DNA of 64,000 nucleotides from Streptomyces netropsis (GCF_014203545.1 NZ_JACHJG010000016.1:1-64000), one strand, 5' to 3'; numbered from the stretch's first letter, positions 35,663 through 44,609 are shown. Made by a program: numbers and translations. The notes: a model not told the origin generated them from the sequence alone.

Positions 35663-36754
35663 ATGGCAGTGCGGACGGCCAACCCGACCACCGGCTGGCT
35701 GCTGCGGGGTGCGGACGGGCGGCTGACGGCCTACGCGCCGACCGCGGGCGGCCTCGCGCGCTGGACCGAGACCCGGCCCGGCGGGCCGGAGTGGACCGGC
35801 CCGGAGCTGCTGACCGTGCCGGGCCTGGAGCCGTACCTCTCCCTCACCCAGAACGCCGCCGGCTACGTCTACCTCGTCGGTCTGCGGCGGCGTGAGCTGG
35901 ACGACGGCCGGACCGAGACCGACGTCGTCTACGCGACCCAGTTCCAGTCGGGCCGGGCGCTGACGCCCTGGCGCTCGATCGGTACGCCCTACGGCCAGGA
36001 CGCGCAGCGGGCGGACCAGATCGGCGTCCCCACGGCGGTCGTCGACTCCGTCGGCCTGCACGTCTTCGTGCGCAACGCCGGTGACGGGGTGTGCGGACGA
36101 CGCCAGGACACCCGGGGCATCTGGCAGGCCTGGACGGACATGAAGGGCAGCCACGTCCTCGACGAGCTCACCGCGGCCAGAACGGACGCCGGACGCATCG
36201 AACTCCTCGCCCCCGCCGCGGAGTTCGTGGTGCGCTGGCGGCAGGAGGAGGCCGGCGGGCCGCTGCGGCGGATCCTCAACCTCCCCGCGAAGCCCATGGC
36301 CGGCTCGTCCAGCTCGGCCCCCACCGGCGACGACCGCATCACCCACTTCTGGCGGGACGCGACGGACTCCGCGCTGCACGCCCACCGCTCCGAGGGCTCC
36401 GCGAGCACCGGCGGCGAGGAGGGCCTCGACACCCCGTGCCCCACCGTCTCCGGCGGCACCGGCTCCGGCCCGGTCGCGGCGCTGCGCGCCACCGTCGACG
36501 GCCACGGCTGCACGGTCCTGGCCCAGCGGGCCGCGTCCGGACTGCCCGCCCTCGCCGCGTACCCCGCCGACGACGAGCAGGCGGACGTCTTCTGGTCCGA
36601 GACCGGCGAGGAGTGCGTGGGCGCCCCCGCGCTCGCACTCGACGCGCACGGCCGGGTGGTGCTCGCCGCCCTCGGCTCCGACGGCCGGCTGCGCGTCGCC
36701 CGTCAGCGGATGGACGAAGCGGGACTGGCCCTGGGGGCCTGGGACCGGGTGTGA
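35663..36754 (+). CDS. Hypothetical protein, repeat-rich, possibly beta-propeller
   Basis: A 363-residue soluble protein without signal peptide. Short strand-rich repeats recur (GWLLRGADGRLTAYAPT; VYATQFQSGRALTPWRSIG; PALALDAHGRVVLAALGSDGRL), each with an Asp/Gly turn followed by a Trp- or Leu-rich strand, suggesting a beta-propeller related to sialidase- or lectin-like folds. The ribosome site is weak and distant (GAGAGG about 13 bases before ATG). Function unknown; the assignment rests on repeat appearance only. Confidence 0.55.
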   Translation: MAVRTANPTTGWLLRGADGRLTAYAPTAGGLARWTETRPGGPEWTGPELLTVPGLEPYLSLTQNAAGYVYLVGLRRRELDDGRTETDVVYATQFQSGRALTPWRSIGTPYGQDAQRADQIGVPTAVVDSVGLHVFVRNAGDGVCGRRQDTRGIWQAWTDMKGSHVLDELTAARTDAGRIELLAPAAEFVVRWRQEEAGGPLRRILNLPAKPMAGSSSSAPTGDDRITHFWRDATDSALHAHRSEGSASTGGEEGLDTPCPTVSGGTGSGPVAALRATVDGHGCTVLAQRAASGLPALAAYPADDEQADVFWSETGEECVGAPALALDAHGRVVLAALGSDGRLRVARQRMDEAGLALGAWDRV

Positions 36755-36812
36755 GGCCGTAGGCCTGGCCGGCCGGTCTTTGCCGCCTGCGGCGGCGGGC
36801 GCCCTGCGGGCG

Positions 36813-36885
36813 CGTCCTCAATCGCCGGACGGGCTTGATGTGGCTGAGCCCAGCCGAATCCAAGCCCGTCCGGCGATCGAGGACG
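36813..36885. repeat. Intergenic palindromic repeat with 25-bp arms
   Basis: Left arm 36813-36837 pairs with right arm 36861-36885 at 24 of 25 positions. The core words are CGCCGGACGGGC and GTGGCTGAGC. It lies between convergent genes and doubles as a terminator. Two related copies occur at 44610-44647 and 52321-52377. I recall this motif family as common in Streptomyces intergenic regions. Confidence 0.7.
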
Positions 36886-36919
36886 AAACGGCGGGTCACC
36901 CGCCCATCAAGACCGGCTC

Positions 36920-38029
36920 TCAGAGCCGCTTCGCGCTGCGCAGCCCCACCGCGTAGTAGCCGCTGCCGTCGAGACGGGCGGTGCCGCCCTTGTCACCGAA
37001 CGTCGGCCCGTTGGCCTCTTCCCGGCTGGAGATGAAGCGGGGCTTGCCGTCCGTGTCCAGGCCCATGTACATGCCGACGTGGTCGAGCCGCTCGCCCGTA
37101 CGACGGTCGACCTTGAAGAACACCAGGTCGCCCGGCTGGAGCCGGTCGATGTTGTCGGGGCGCTTGTCACCCAGCTCGATCACCGGCACACCGGGGGAGA
37201 GCCGGGCCATGCCGTTGGCGGTGCGCGGCAGGCCGTCGCCCTTGACGTCCTTGCTCATCAGCGGGTAGCGCGCGCGGTACCCGAAGATCGTGCGGATGTA
37301 GCCCGAGCAGTCGATCGAGCGGAACCGCAGGGGCTCCGGGCGCTCCACCGTGCCGTCCCGGAAGGTGTAGGTGATGCCCAGGTAGTCGTTGAAGTCCGAC
37401 TGCTCCAGACGCAGGTCCGCGCCTTCCGAGCCCTTCGGGTTCAGCGGGCCGAAATGCGCGTCGCCCGTGTACGGCACGCCCTGCGCGTCCTTCTTCTGCG
37501 GGGCGCCGTCCAGGTACTCCATGGAGATGGCGAAGATGTCCGGCTCCTTGCTGCTCGCCATCTTGCCGTACCAGTCCTTGAACCAGGCGGCCTTCTCCGC
37601 ACCCTCCTTCCACGGCTGCGGCAGGAGCCGGATCCAGCTGTCCGTGGTCACCTTCGCCGAGGTGAACTTGGGCTCGGCGAAGGTGCGGCTGGGGCCGGTG
37701 AGGACCGCGGTGCGGGCGTTGTCCGTGAAGGTGGCGAGGACCCCGCCGTCGCCACCGCGCACGACGGTGCGCGCCGGGTTGGCCAGCCGCTCGAAGCGCT
37801 GCTCGCCGGAGGCGGGCTTGGCACCGCCGGCCGCCGTGCTGGCCCCGGCTATGGACTCGACGGGCGGGGCGGTCTCGGGCTGCTTGTCGCGCAGCTCCAC
37901 GGTCAGGTACGCGCTGGTGCCGAGCAGACCGAGCACGACCAGCGTGTGGACCACGTTCCGGGATCGCGGGCCCGCGGGCCGGCCCGTGGCGCTCGGGCCC
38001 TTCGTCTTTCGTTCCTTCTTCCGGGACAT
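36920..38029 (-). CDS. NlpC/P60 cysteine peptidase domain protein
   Basis: A 369-residue membrane-anchored or exported protein: basic N-terminus, one hydrophobic segment (about 26-45), a hydrophilic linker, an SH3-like middle region (about 80-175) and a C-terminal NlpC/P60 domain. The catalytic cysteine is C241 in IDCSGYIRT and the histidine is H317 in LDHVGMYMG. Such enzymes cut gamma-D-glutamyl bonds. As the last gene of a poly-gamma-glutamate type operon it may release or trim the polymer, or remodel the wall for its export (inference). GGAG lies 8 bases before the ATG. Confidence 0.85.
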   Translation of the reverse strand: MSRKKERKTKGPSATGRPAGPRSRNVVHTLVVLGLLGTSAYLTVELRDKQPETAPPVESIAGASTAAGGAKPASGEQRFERLANPARTVVRGGDGGVLATFTDNARTAVLTGPSRTFAEPKFTSAKVTTDSWIRLLPQPWKEGAEKAAWFKDWYGKMASSKEPDIFAISMEYLDGAPQKKDAQGVPYTGDAHFGPLNPKGSEGADLRLEQSDFNDYLGITYTFRDGTVERPEPLRFRSIDCSGYIRTIFGYRARYPLMSKDVKGDGLPRTANGMARLSPGVPVIELGDKRPDNIDRLQPGDLVFFKVDRRTGERLDHVGMYMGLDTDGKPRFISSREEANGPTFGDKGGTARLDGSGYYAVGLRSAKRL

Positions 38030-38105
38030 GGATACGCTCCGTGGGCTGCGTTTCGGGAGGGGCGGGAGAGTCGGGGGAGGCGCCGGCGGGGGCGCCTCGG
38101 GCCGG

Positions 38106-38588
38106 TCAGGCCGTGGGCATGAAGCCGAGCAGGATTCCGGCGGTCAGGACGACGTAGTTGGCGAGCGAGACGGTTCCCGTGGCCAGCAGCGTCGCGCCGC
38201 GCGGCTGCCGGACCAGCTGGTAGGCGATCAGACCGGGGACGATGAAGCCGAGGGTCTGGTTGGCGTACATCAGCGGGAACTGCTGCTGGAGGATGACGTA
38301 CAGGGTCGCCTGGAGCACCACGCCGGTCAGCACGACGGCCGCGAACAGCCGCTTGCCGTAGAGGATCACGTAGCGCTGGAGCAGCAGCGTGGACAGATAG
38401 GTCAGGACGGTGATGCCGACCACCATGGCCGCGCGCTGGAGGTCCTCGACCAGGGTGAGCGCCAGCCAGCCGGGGGTGATCATGCCGCCGGGGGAGAGGT
38501 TGGTGGTGAGGTAGCAGACCAGCGAGAACAGCAGCCCGAGGGCGATGCCGATGGCGGCGATCTCCGGAGTGAGGACGGCGGGGATCAA
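38106..38588 (-). CDS. pgsC: Poly-gamma-glutamate biosynthesis protein PgsC/CapC
   Basis: A 160-residue integral membrane protein with about four to five segments, matching PgsC/CapC (about 149 aa in Bacillus). The N-terminus TPEIAAIGIALGLLFSLVCY followed by NLSPGGMITPGWLAL is the family signature. It starts at TTG 38588, overlapping the pgsB stop (TTGA), with AGGAGA 7 bases upstream. PgsB and PgsC together form the ATP-dependent polymerase complex. Confidence 0.88.
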   Translation of the reverse strand: MIPAVLTPEIAAIGIALGLLFSLVCYLTTNLSPGGMITPGWLALTLVEDLQRAAMVVGITVLTYLSTLLLQRYVILYGKRLFAAVVLTGVVLQATLYVILQQQFPLMYANQTLGFIVPGLIAYQLVRQPRGATLLATGTVSLANYVVLTAGILLGFMPTA

Positions 38589-39802
38589 CGGAATTCTCCT
38601 GTGGTCTGCGTCTGCGAAGGTTCGTCTGCGGGCAGCTCTGCCAGCCGCTCCAGGAGCAGCTCGCCCTGGCCGTGGATGTTGCCGATGGCGATCAGCGAGG
38701 CGCCCGGGCCCAGCCGGCCGAGGATCTCGGAGGTGAGCTCGCCGGGGTCGCGGCGGTCGCCGCCGAGGTCGACGACGCGGTCGCGCCACTCGGCGGGAAT
38801 CGCGTCGGCGGCGCTCTTGGTGGGGTGGCCGATGAGGAAGACCGAGTCCGGGGCCAGCCGGGGGATGATCTCGCCCATCTGCCCGTTGCGCTCGACGCGG
38901 TCGGGGCGGCAGTTGATCAGCACGTGCAGCGGCCGCTCGATGGCGCCGAGGCTGAGCAGCTGCTCGACGTTCATCAGCGTCGACTCGGGGTCGTTGGCCG
39001 CGAAGATGTTGGCGAAGCGGAACGGCATGCCCTCGGGGGTGAGGTAGCGCTCCACGGACAGCACACCGGGGTCCGGCGGCGCGTCGTACATCCCCTGGAG
39101 GGCGGTGGCGCGCTCGACGCCGAGCAGCTCGGCGACGGCCAGCGCGATGGCGACGTTCTCCTTGAAGGTGAACCAGCTGAAGCCGCGCAGCTCCGCGTCG
39201 GTGACCGTCTCCGGGTCCACCGCGATCAGCCGGCAGTTCCGCTTGTCGGCCTCCTCCTGGAGGATGTGCAGCCGGTCGACCTCGGCCGTCACACAGATGC
39301 CGTTGTGCGGCATGGAGCGGCTGAGCGAGCGGGCCACGTCGTCCAGGGTCGGGCCCATCTCGGCGAGGTGGTCCTCACGGACGTTGCACAGCACGCCGAT
39401 CGTGGAGCGGATCAGCTTGGTCTGGTTGACCTCCTGGAGCGCCGGCATGACGGCCATGCACTCGATCACCAGGGCGTGCGGGCGGTACGCGGCGGCGCGC
39501 CGCACGATGCCGATCTGCTCGACGACGTTGGCGATGCCGAACTTGCGGTAGACCGGCTCCTCGGTGGCGTCCGGGTGGATGAAGCGGGCGGCGGTGCCGG
39601 TGGTCTTGGCGACCGTGACCAGATCGCCGCCGCGCAGCGCGCCCGCGCACAGCCGGGTGATGGAGCTCTTGCCGCGGATGCCGTTGATGAGCACCCGGGT
39701 GGGTATGAGGTCCAGGTTGGTGTAGTGGCGGCGCTGTTCGATCACCCCGGCGACCAGCACGATGGCGCAGCAGATCACGAGAACCGTGTAGAGGAAGAGC
39801 AC
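38585..39802 (-). CDS. pgsB: Poly-gamma-glutamate synthase PgsB/CapB
   Basis: The 405-residue Mur-ligase-like amide ligase that joins glutamate through the gamma carboxyl. An N-terminal membrane segment precedes the P-loop INGIRGKSSITRLC (about residues 37-50), where family members have GxxGKS/T. VIECMAVMPALQEVNQ and VCNVREDHLAEMG follow, as in B. subtilis PgsB. The GTG at 39802 lies six bases after the preceding gene, so the genes are cotranscribed. The acidic C-terminus is not conserved. Confidence 0.92.
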   Translation of the reverse strand: MLFLYTVLVICCAIVLVAGVIEQRRHYTNLDLIPTRVLINGIRGKSSITRLCAGALRGGDLVTVAKTTGTAARFIHPDATEEPVYRKFGIANVVEQIGIVRRAAAYRPHALVIECMAVMPALQEVNQTKLIRSTIGVLCNVREDHLAEMGPTLDDVARSLSRSMPHNGICVTAEVDRLHILQEEADKRNCRLIAVDPETVTDAELRGFSWFTFKENVAIALAVAELLGVERATALQGMYDAPPDPGVLSVERYLTPEGMPFRFANIFAANDPESTLMNVEQLLSLGAIERPLHVLINCRPDRVERNGQMGEIIPRLAPDSVFLIGHPTKSAADAIPAEWRDRVVDLGGDRRDPGELTSEILGRLGPGASLIAIGNIHGQGELLLERLAELPADEPSQTQTTGEFR

Positions 39803-39807
39803 GGCGG

Positions 39808-42030
39808 TCAGTTCCTTCCGGCCGGCTTGGCCGCCGACCCGGTGGCGGGGCGCAGCTGCTGGCGGATGAGTTCCAGGTTCCGTACGACCGCGCCGACCTC
39901 GTCGTGGTGCTGGGGGAACAGGACGGTCTTCCGGTCACCGCCGGCCAGCGCCTCGGCCTGGTCGGCGAGGCTCCGCAGGGGGCGGATGACGATGATGAAC
40001 AGCCAGCCCAGGCAGGCCACGGCCGCGGTCACACCGAGCAGTCCGGCGAGCATGGTGTGCCGCTCGGCCGTGTACTCGGGCAGCTCCAGCCAGGCGGCGG
40101 GCTGGGCGCTGACGACCTGCCAGTCCAGTCCCTTGACCGCGCCGTTGTCGCCGAGGGGCGCGGCGGCGGCGAGGGAGGAGTTCCGCGAGCGGTGCAGGAT
40201 GGCGGTGCCGTCGGCGTCACGGCGGGCCGAGACGGCCAGGTCGTTGAGGTGACCGCCGGGCAGCTTGGCGAAGGCGCGGTAGCCGTGCGCCTTGTCGGCC
40301 GCGATGATCCGGTGCTTCCTGTCGATCAGCCAGACCTGGCCGAGGCCGGGCCGGGTGACCAGGGAGATCAGGAACTGGGTGTCGTACTCGCCGACCACCG
40401 TGCGGCCCTTGCCGCCGGGCACCGCCGCGTAGGCCGCGACGGCCGGCTCCTTGCCGGAGGTGTTGAGCTGGACGACGGAGTCCGGGTGCGGCTTCTTCCC
40501 GCCCGGGTGACGGGGGGAGTCACCGGCCCGGGAGAGGACCTTGCCGTCGCCGTCGAGGACGTAGACCGAGCGGTAGCGGCCGTGCTCGCGCAGGGTCGTC
40601 TCCAGGACGGCCTTGTCCGCACCGTCCTTGCCGCCGCCCGCGCCGACGATCTGCGCGACCGAGGCCACGTCGGCCCAGCCCTCGTTGAGCGCCTTGCGGA
40701 CCCGGTCGGCGGCGGTGTCGGTGCGGCGGCGCTGGTCCTCGACGAGCTGCTGGGGCACGGTCACGGTGCTGCCGGCCCGGTTGAGCAGGAACAGCAGCGG
40801 CGCGGACCAGGCGAGCAGGACCGCGGCGCACACGATGACGGTGCCGCGGGTGCCGAAGCCGCCGCGGGCCCGGCCGGTGCGGGTGGGGCGGCCGCCGAGG
40901 CGCTGCTTGCGCAGGCTCTCCAGGGCGGCGCCGATCCGGGCCGGTTCCCGGCCCCGGAACTGGCGCACCGGACGGTCCAGCTCGCCGCGGCTGAGCCGGC
41001 GGCTCTCCAGGTACAGCTGGAGCAGCGGTCGTTGGACGGTCCGCAGCAGCACCCAGCCCACGACGAGGGCCAGGGCGAGCAGGATGCCCGCGGCCGCGAG
41101 CCCGAAGGCCTGGGTGCGCACCGCCGACATGTCCTCGGTCACCTCGACCGAGGTGATGACCGACAGGCCGAGGGCGCCCGCGGCGCTGGTCTCGCCGGGT
41201 GCGCGGCCGGCCGCCGCGTAGCCCACGGCCGTACGCTCCTCGCCGCGCTTGCCGCCGCCCATCAGGTGGCCGCTGGCGCCGGGGTGGCCACCGGGCTCGG
41301 GGGTCTTGGCCGAGTCGCCGGCAGCCGTCTTACGGGCCTTCTCGGCCCACGACTTGCGGGACACCGACGGGCCGTCGCTGGCCAGGACCGTACCGGCGGA
41401 GTCGACGACGAGAAGGGTGCGGTCCTCGCCGGAGGAGATGCCGGGGACGTTCAGGGTGCCGGAGGCGACGAGCAGCCGCGGCCGGTCGCCGCCGCGCAGG
41501 GCCGCCACGACGAGCATCCGGGTCTCGCCGGACCGCAGCTTCACCAGCCGCGGCCCCACGCCGAACGCCTTGCCGTCCTTGTCATCGCCCTTGGCGTCCG
41601 GGGCGCCCTTGAGGACGGTGGCGAGCGGGATGTTCTCACCGCGCGCGGCCAGCAGGGTCCCGCCCACGGGGTCGATGACCGCGGTGCCGCGCCACTTGTT
41701 GTAGACCTTGCCGAGCTTGTCCAGGACGGTGTCGGCCGGTACCGGCTCGGGGCCGGTGAACAGGGCGGCGGCGCGCTGGAGGTCGGTCGCGCTCTCGTCG
41801 AGCGAGGCGCGCAGCGAGAGGGCGCCGTCCTCGGCCACGTGCTGCTGGGAGGTCAGGACCGCCGCGTCGAGGCTCGCCCGGTCACGGTCGCCGAGAACCA
41901 GGGCCGTCGCCCCCGCCACCGCAAGCAACAGGGCCAGCAGGGCGGCTATCGGCGGGCGGGCGCCGCCCAGCAGCGGCATGTCCGCGCGCCGGCGGGCCTT
42001 GCGTCGACGTGAGCCGCGCGAAGCGGACAA
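39808..42030 (-). CDS. Double cache-HAMP membrane protein in the poly-gamma-glutamate operon
   Basis: A 740-residue protein with two similar halves. Each half has a membrane segment, an extracytoplasmic sensor region of 150-250 residues, a second membrane segment and a HAMP-like helix (VQRPLLQLYLESRRLSRGELDRP; IRPLRSLADQAEALAGGD). It ends soon after the second HAMP with no kinase, cyclase or chemotaxis output domain. The TTG at 42030 is preferred for its GAGAGGA; a GTG at 42060 lacks a ribosome site. It is immediately before pgsB, so it may sense or scaffold polymer synthesis (inference). Confidence 0.75.
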   Translation of the reverse strand: MSASRGSRRRKARRRADMPLLGGARPPIAALLALLLAVAGATALVLGDRDRASLDAAVLTSQQHVAEDGALSLRASLDESATDLQRAAALFTGPEPVPADTVLDKLGKVYNKWRGTAVIDPVGGTLLAARGENIPLATVLKGAPDAKGDDKDGKAFGVGPRLVKLRSGETRMLVVAALRGGDRPRLLVASGTLNVPGISSGEDRTLLVVDSAGTVLASDGPSVSRKSWAEKARKTAAGDSAKTPEPGGHPGASGHLMGGGKRGEERTAVGYAAAGRAPGETSAAGALGLSVITSVEVTEDMSAVRTQAFGLAAAGILLALALVVGWVLLRTVQRPLLQLYLESRRLSRGELDRPVRQFRGREPARIGAALESLRKQRLGGRPTRTGRARGGFGTRGTVIVCAAVLLAWSAPLLFLLNRAGSTVTVPQQLVEDQRRRTDTAADRVRKALNEGWADVASVAQIVGAGGGKDGADKAVLETTLREHGRYRSVYVLDGDGKVLSRAGDSPRHPGGKKPHPDSVVQLNTSGKEPAVAAYAAVPGGKGRTVVGEYDTQFLISLVTRPGLGQVWLIDRKHRIIAADKAHGYRAFAKLPGGHLNDLAVSARRDADGTAILHRSRNSSLAAAAPLGDNGAVKGLDWQVVSAQPAAWLELPEYTAERHTMLAGLLGVTAAVACLGWLFIIVIRPLRSLADQAEALAGGDRKTVLFPQHHDEVGAVVRNLELIRQQLRPATGSAAKPAGRN

Positions 42031-42110
42031 CGGTATTCCTCTCGTCACGGCACGGGACACGCCGGGACCACGAGATACCTGTCACTGTCCGTCGCACTGC
42101 GTATATGTAC

Positions 42111-42152
42111 GGTAAAGCGTTCGGATTCTAAGCGGCATTCGAACGCTTTACC
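42111..42152. promoter_or_regulatory. 13-bp inverted repeat between capA and the HAMP gene
   Basis: GGTAAAGCGTTCG (42111-42123) and CGAACGCTTTACC (42140-42152) are perfect inverted copies separated by 16 bp of AT-richer DNA. It could terminate capA transcripts or be the operator of the HAMP-pgsBC-NlpC operon. Confidence 0.5.
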
Positions 42153-42227
42153 AAAACCGTTAGTGTTGACGCAATGGTCGAGCGCGTCAATGGGATCTTG
42201 CTCACTCCGCGCCGCACACCGGCTCTG

Positions 42228-42267
42228 GTCAGGGACTTTCCGTGACCGTCAGGGCTTTTCCGTGACC
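42228..42267. repeat. Tandem 20-bp duplication over the capA stop codon
   Basis: Positions 42228-42247 and 42248-42267 agree at 18 of 20 bases, and the second copy carries the capA stop. The unit is not a multiple of three. It looks like a small tandem duplication at the gene end. Confidence 0.6.
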
Positions 42268-43403
42268 GCGAGGGGCTCCAGCCCGTCCTTCTCGCCGCCC
42301 CGGTTCAGCACGATCCCGCGCGTCCGCTCGTACGCCGTCCGGTAGCGCGCCTTCTGGTCGTCCGAGAGACCCTTGCCGCCGCCCTTCAGCGCGGCCGCCA
42401 CGTCCACCACCCGGATCTTCGGCTCCAGTTCCACCAGCGTGGGAACGTACCGGGCGTCCGTCACCGACCACTTGCCGTTGTTCCGGGTGAAGGTGAAGCG
42501 GCCCATCACGCCCTCCTCGGTGATGCCGAGCGGCTTGGCGTGCCGGGCCACCTGATTGCCCAGGCCGTACGCGACCCAGGTGCCGCGCACCTTCTCGAAG
42601 GGCTGCACGACGTGCGCGTGGTGCCCGACGACCAGGTCGATGCCCGTCTTCCGGGCTATCAGCTCGGCCGTGCGCAGCTGGCTCTTGCTCGCCTCGTTGT
42701 GCCCCTCGCGACCCCAGTGGATGCTGGCGAAGACGACCTCCGCGCCCGCGGCACGGGCGGCCTTCTCGTCCTTGGCCATCCGCTTCACGTCCACCGTGTT
42801 GACCAGCCACGGCTTGTCCTTCGGCACGGTCGTGTCGTTGAAGCCGTAGGCGTAGGACAGCTGGGCGACCTTCACCCCCTTGACGTCCATGATGTTGGGG
42901 GTGGCCGCCTCCTTGGCGTTGCGCGCCGAGCCGGTGTGCTTGATCCCCGCCTTGTCCAGCGTGTCCAGGGTCCGCTTCACGGCCTCCGGGCCGTGGTCGA
43001 GCGTGTGGTTGGACGCCGTCGAGCAGGTGTCGTAGCCGAGGTCCTTGAGGGTGCCCGCGATCTGCGGCGGCACGCTGAACTTCCGGTAGCCGAGGAACGG
43101 CCCCTTGGGCTCCGCCATGACGGTCTCCATGTGGCAGACCGCGAGGTCCGCCTGGCTCACCACCGGCTTGATCCCGGCCATGACGGCGCTGAAGTCGGGC
43201 CCTTGGCCGCCCTTGTCCTTCGCGTCCTTGTTCGCCTGGTCGGTGATCTCGGGGTGGATGAGAACGTCACCGCCCGCGGCCAGCGTGAAGGAAGCGTCAC
43301 CGGCCGGTGCGGCGTCCTCGCGGGTATAGAGGTAGCCTGCGGTCGAGGCTCCGGCGACGGCCGTGGCGGCCAGGGCGAGGACGATACGGCGAGAGCGCTT
43401 CAC
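42249..43403 (-). CDS. capA: CapA/PgsA family poly-gamma-glutamate biosynthesis protein
   Basis: A 384-residue metallophosphatase-like protein anchored by an N-terminal hydrophobic segment. Family motifs: AGGDVLIHPEI near residue 42, CHMETVMAE, STASNHTLDHG, FASIHWGREGH and VVGHHAHVVQPFEKVRG, the metal-binding Asp/His set of the CapA fold. CapA/PgsA works with PgsBC in export or anchoring of poly-gamma-glutamate. The GTG at 43403 begins the usual basic-hydrophobic N-terminus (KRSRRIVLALAATAVAG); no clear ribosome site is seen. Confidence 0.88.
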   Translation of the reverse strand: MKRSRRIVLALAATAVAGASTAGYLYTREDAAPAGDASFTLAAGGDVLIHPEITDQANKDAKDKGGQGPDFSAVMAGIKPVVSQADLAVCHMETVMAEPKGPFLGYRKFSVPPQIAGTLKDLGYDTCSTASNHTLDHGPEAVKRTLDTLDKAGIKHTGSARNAKEAATPNIMDVKGVKVAQLSYAYGFNDTTVPKDKPWLVNTVDVKRMAKDEKAARAAGAEVVFASIHWGREGHNEASKSQLRTAELIARKTGIDLVVGHHAHVVQPFEKVRGTWVAYGLGNQVARHAKPLGITEEGVMGRFTFTRNNGKWSVTDARYVPTLVELEPKIRVVDVAAALKGGGKGLSDDQKARYRTAYERTRGIVLNRGGEKDGLEPLAVTEKP

Positions 43404-43408
43404 CGGGG

Positions 43409-43414
43409 TATTTT
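43409..43414 (+). promoter_or_regulatory. -10 box of the leaderless lipoprotein gene
   Basis: TATTTT ends 7 bases before the ATG, inside the palindrome GGTATTTTTACC (43407-43418), which sits between the divergent capA and lipoprotein genes. Confidence 0.5.
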
Positions 43415-43421
43415 TACCAAC

Positions 43422-44423
43422 ATGAGGCTCAAGCCGGAAATCGCCCGCACCATGACGGCATCCGCGCTGCTCGGCGCGGTGGCGTCGGCGGCGCTGTTCG
43501 GGCTGACCGGCTGCTCGAGCGCACCGAAGACCGCACGCCCGCACCAGGGCGGCCGGCCCGTCGAATCCGCCGAACCGGGCGGCTCCGTCGACCTCGGCCA
43601 GTGGATCACCGGCTTCACCGACCGCATCACGCAGAGCGGCGGCTACCGCATCCCCGGCGCGAGCGACCGCCGCGCGATAGCCGACGGCGTCCGGCTCGTC
43701 CTCGACGGGAAACAGCCGGAGGCCGAACGCTCCCTGGCCACCGTCGGCTACACCCTGCGCACCCTCGTCGACCGCGACGGCGGCATGGAGGTCGCGGAGA
43801 TCGCCGACGCCACCAAGGACGGCGAGGCCCGGCGCGGCTGGGGGCGGATCTATGTGGACCTGCGCGGCCCGGCCCGCTGGTCGGTGCAGGTCCCGCACCC
43901 GACCGCCGACCAGCGCACCGAACAGCTCGGCATCGGCCTCCTGCGCAGCTCCCCCGGCGGCGTGCTCGTCCTCGCGGGCGCGCACCGCAACGCCGCCGCG
44001 GACGGCGAGGAGGGGGACGCGGCCGACGTCGCCCACCGCTCGGACTCGGTCTTCGCCGCCGTCTCCGACACCCTCGCCGACCGCCGTCTCCCCGCCGTCC
44101 AGGTGCACGGCTTCGCCGACAGCAGCTCCCCGGGCCACGACGTCGTCGTCTCGCCCGGCAAGGGTGACGCGGGGCTGCCCGCGGCCCGCCGGCTGTCCAA
44201 CGCGCTGCGCAAGCTGCACCTGCGGTCGTGTGAGGTGTGGCAGCGCGACTGCGGCAGGCTGGAAGGCCGCACCAACGTGGAGGGCGACCACGCCGACGCG
44301 GTCGACGTCCCCTTCGTGCACGTCGAGCACAGCCGCCGGGTACGCGACGACGACCGGCTCCTCGCCCAGGCCGTCCGGGCCCTGACCGAGGTCACCAAGC
44401 GCTGGAGCACCGGCCGCCGGTAA
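43422..44423 (+). CDS. Exported lipoprotein of unknown function
   Basis: A 333-residue protein with signal sequence and lipobox LTGC (C31 or nearby). The mature part has conserved-looking His/Asp patches: AGAHRNAAADG, DVAHRSDSVFAAV, VQVHGFADSSSPGHDVVVS and VPFVHVEHSRRVR, which suggest a metal-dependent hydrolase. Poly-gamma-glutamate hydrolase and amidase families were considered, but no match can be claimed. It is transcribed divergently from capA with 18 bp between starts, and appears leaderless. A link to polymer turnover is inference from position. Confidence 0.65.
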   Translation: MRLKPEIARTMTASALLGAVASAALFGLTGCSSAPKTARPHQGGRPVESAEPGGSVDLGQWITGFTDRITQSGGYRIPGASDRRAIADGVRLVLDGKQPEAERSLATVGYTLRTLVDRDGGMEVAEIADATKDGEARRGWGRIYVDLRGPARWSVQVPHPTADQRTEQLGIGLLRSSPGGVLVLAGAHRNAAADGEEGDAADVAHRSDSVFAAVSDTLADRRLPAVQVHGFADSSSPGHDVVVSPGKGDAGLPAARRLSNALRKLHLRSCEVWQRDCGRLEGRTNVEGDHADAVDVPFVHVEHSRRVRDDDRLLAQAVRALTEVTKRWSTGRR

Positions 44424-44609
44424 CGGCCAGGGCGTTACCGGCGGATCTTCGTGGTCGGCGAGCGGCGTCCGGTGCGGGCGATCGCACGGCGAAGGCCCCC
44501 CTCGTACCCGGGCGCACGCGGGCGACTGTCGACAGCGCGGCGAGCTCCCCCGGCCACCGCCGGGAGGTGTCCGGCGCCCGAGAGCCCGAGAAAATCCGCC
44601 GGACAGGAA

